From: Aculops lycopersici
Taxonomy: Eukaryota; Arthropoda; Arachnida; Trombidiformes; Eriophyidae
Length of the DNA: 34,042 nt
Direction: 5' to 3'
NCBI GenBank assembly: GCA_015350385.1
Contig: WNKI01000002.1
Span: 724,792-758,833, forward strand
Part shown: positions 33,911-34,042 of the stretch, piece by piece
Layout: every line of letters starts with the position of its first letter
How positions within the stretch are numbered: the first letter of the stretch is position 1
Program-made: the position numbers and the translations under genes
The notes under the pieces: model-generated
What the model was told of the DNA's origin: nothing
The model's input: only the letters and a program-made list of their open reading frames with translations
Database searches by the model: none

Positions 33911-34042
33911 TTATTACAAACATGTGGTTTCTGCGTTCCTTCAGAGTTGGTACCTGGATCCTGATTACTTTGTGGATAGCGTTGATGTATGTCGTTACGT
34001 AGTAAGATTATAGCCAAATAAAAATAACGGTTTTCAGTTATG

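Overview
This window is nuclear DNA from a small arthropod, most likely an acariform mite. The clearest taxonomic marker is a secreted cuticle protein (18990-21203, minus) with the arachnid form of the Rebers-Riddiford chitin-binding domain. Almost every recognisable gene is a single uninterrupted ORF, including proteins of 975 and 993 residues that are split over many exons in most animals. Such intron loss is known from eriophyoid mites, so that group is my best guess; it is inference, not proof. There are no operons, ribosome-binding sites, rRNA or CRISPR arrays, and I found no tRNA.

Layout: 1-2842 is gene-free simple-sequence-rich DNA. Then come a TTC28-like TPR protein without a CHAT domain (2843-5824, +), a TMEM184-family membrane protein (6374-8023, -), cytochrome c oxidase subunit 6C (8444-8668, +), a 5'-3' exoribonuclease of the XRN2/Rat1 type with a shortened C-terminus (8856-10733, -) and a short KIBRA-like tandem-WW protein (11122-11727, +). 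A broken copy of a secreted-protein gene (11838-12777, -) and a decayed reading frame (about 12866-13650) follow. Next are a ZP-N-domain membrane protein (14938-16056, +), a truncated TMEM184 copy (16347-16732), the intact secreted-protein gene (16993-18237, -) and the cuticle protein. A 4.2-kb gene-free, repeat-rich stretch leads to IFT88 (25433-28360, +), which converges on mitoguardin (28402-29469, -). The window ends with a one-domain HSD17B4-type dehydrogenase (29833-30861, -), a DUF1057-like alpha/beta hydrolase (31478-33352, +) and a probable mariner transposase remnant (33734-33910, -).

The most striking structure is a segmental duplication. The block 7614-12865 recurs at 16347-18342 in the same order and orientation, but the second copy has lost 3.4 kb carrying COX6C, XRN2 and nearly all of the WW gene. 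Losses are reciprocal. The first block keeps intact TMEM184, COX6C, XRN2 and WW genes but a broken secreted-protein gene; the second keeps the intact secreted-protein gene with its TATA box but only a fragment of TMEM184. At the breakpoint the TMEM184 fragment forms a new chimeric ORF.

A second theme is domain loss. Four genes look like shortened versions of larger animal proteins: XRN2 without its C-terminal extension, HSD17B4 without hydratase and SCP2 domains, TTC28 without CHAT, and KIBRA without coiled coil and C2. Poly(A) signals close behind the XRN2, HSD17B4, TTC28 and WW stop codons argue that these ends are real. The genes share no single pathway; they are mostly housekeeping (mitochondrial respiration and dynamics, RNA decay, lipid oxidation, ciliary transport) plus exoskeleton.
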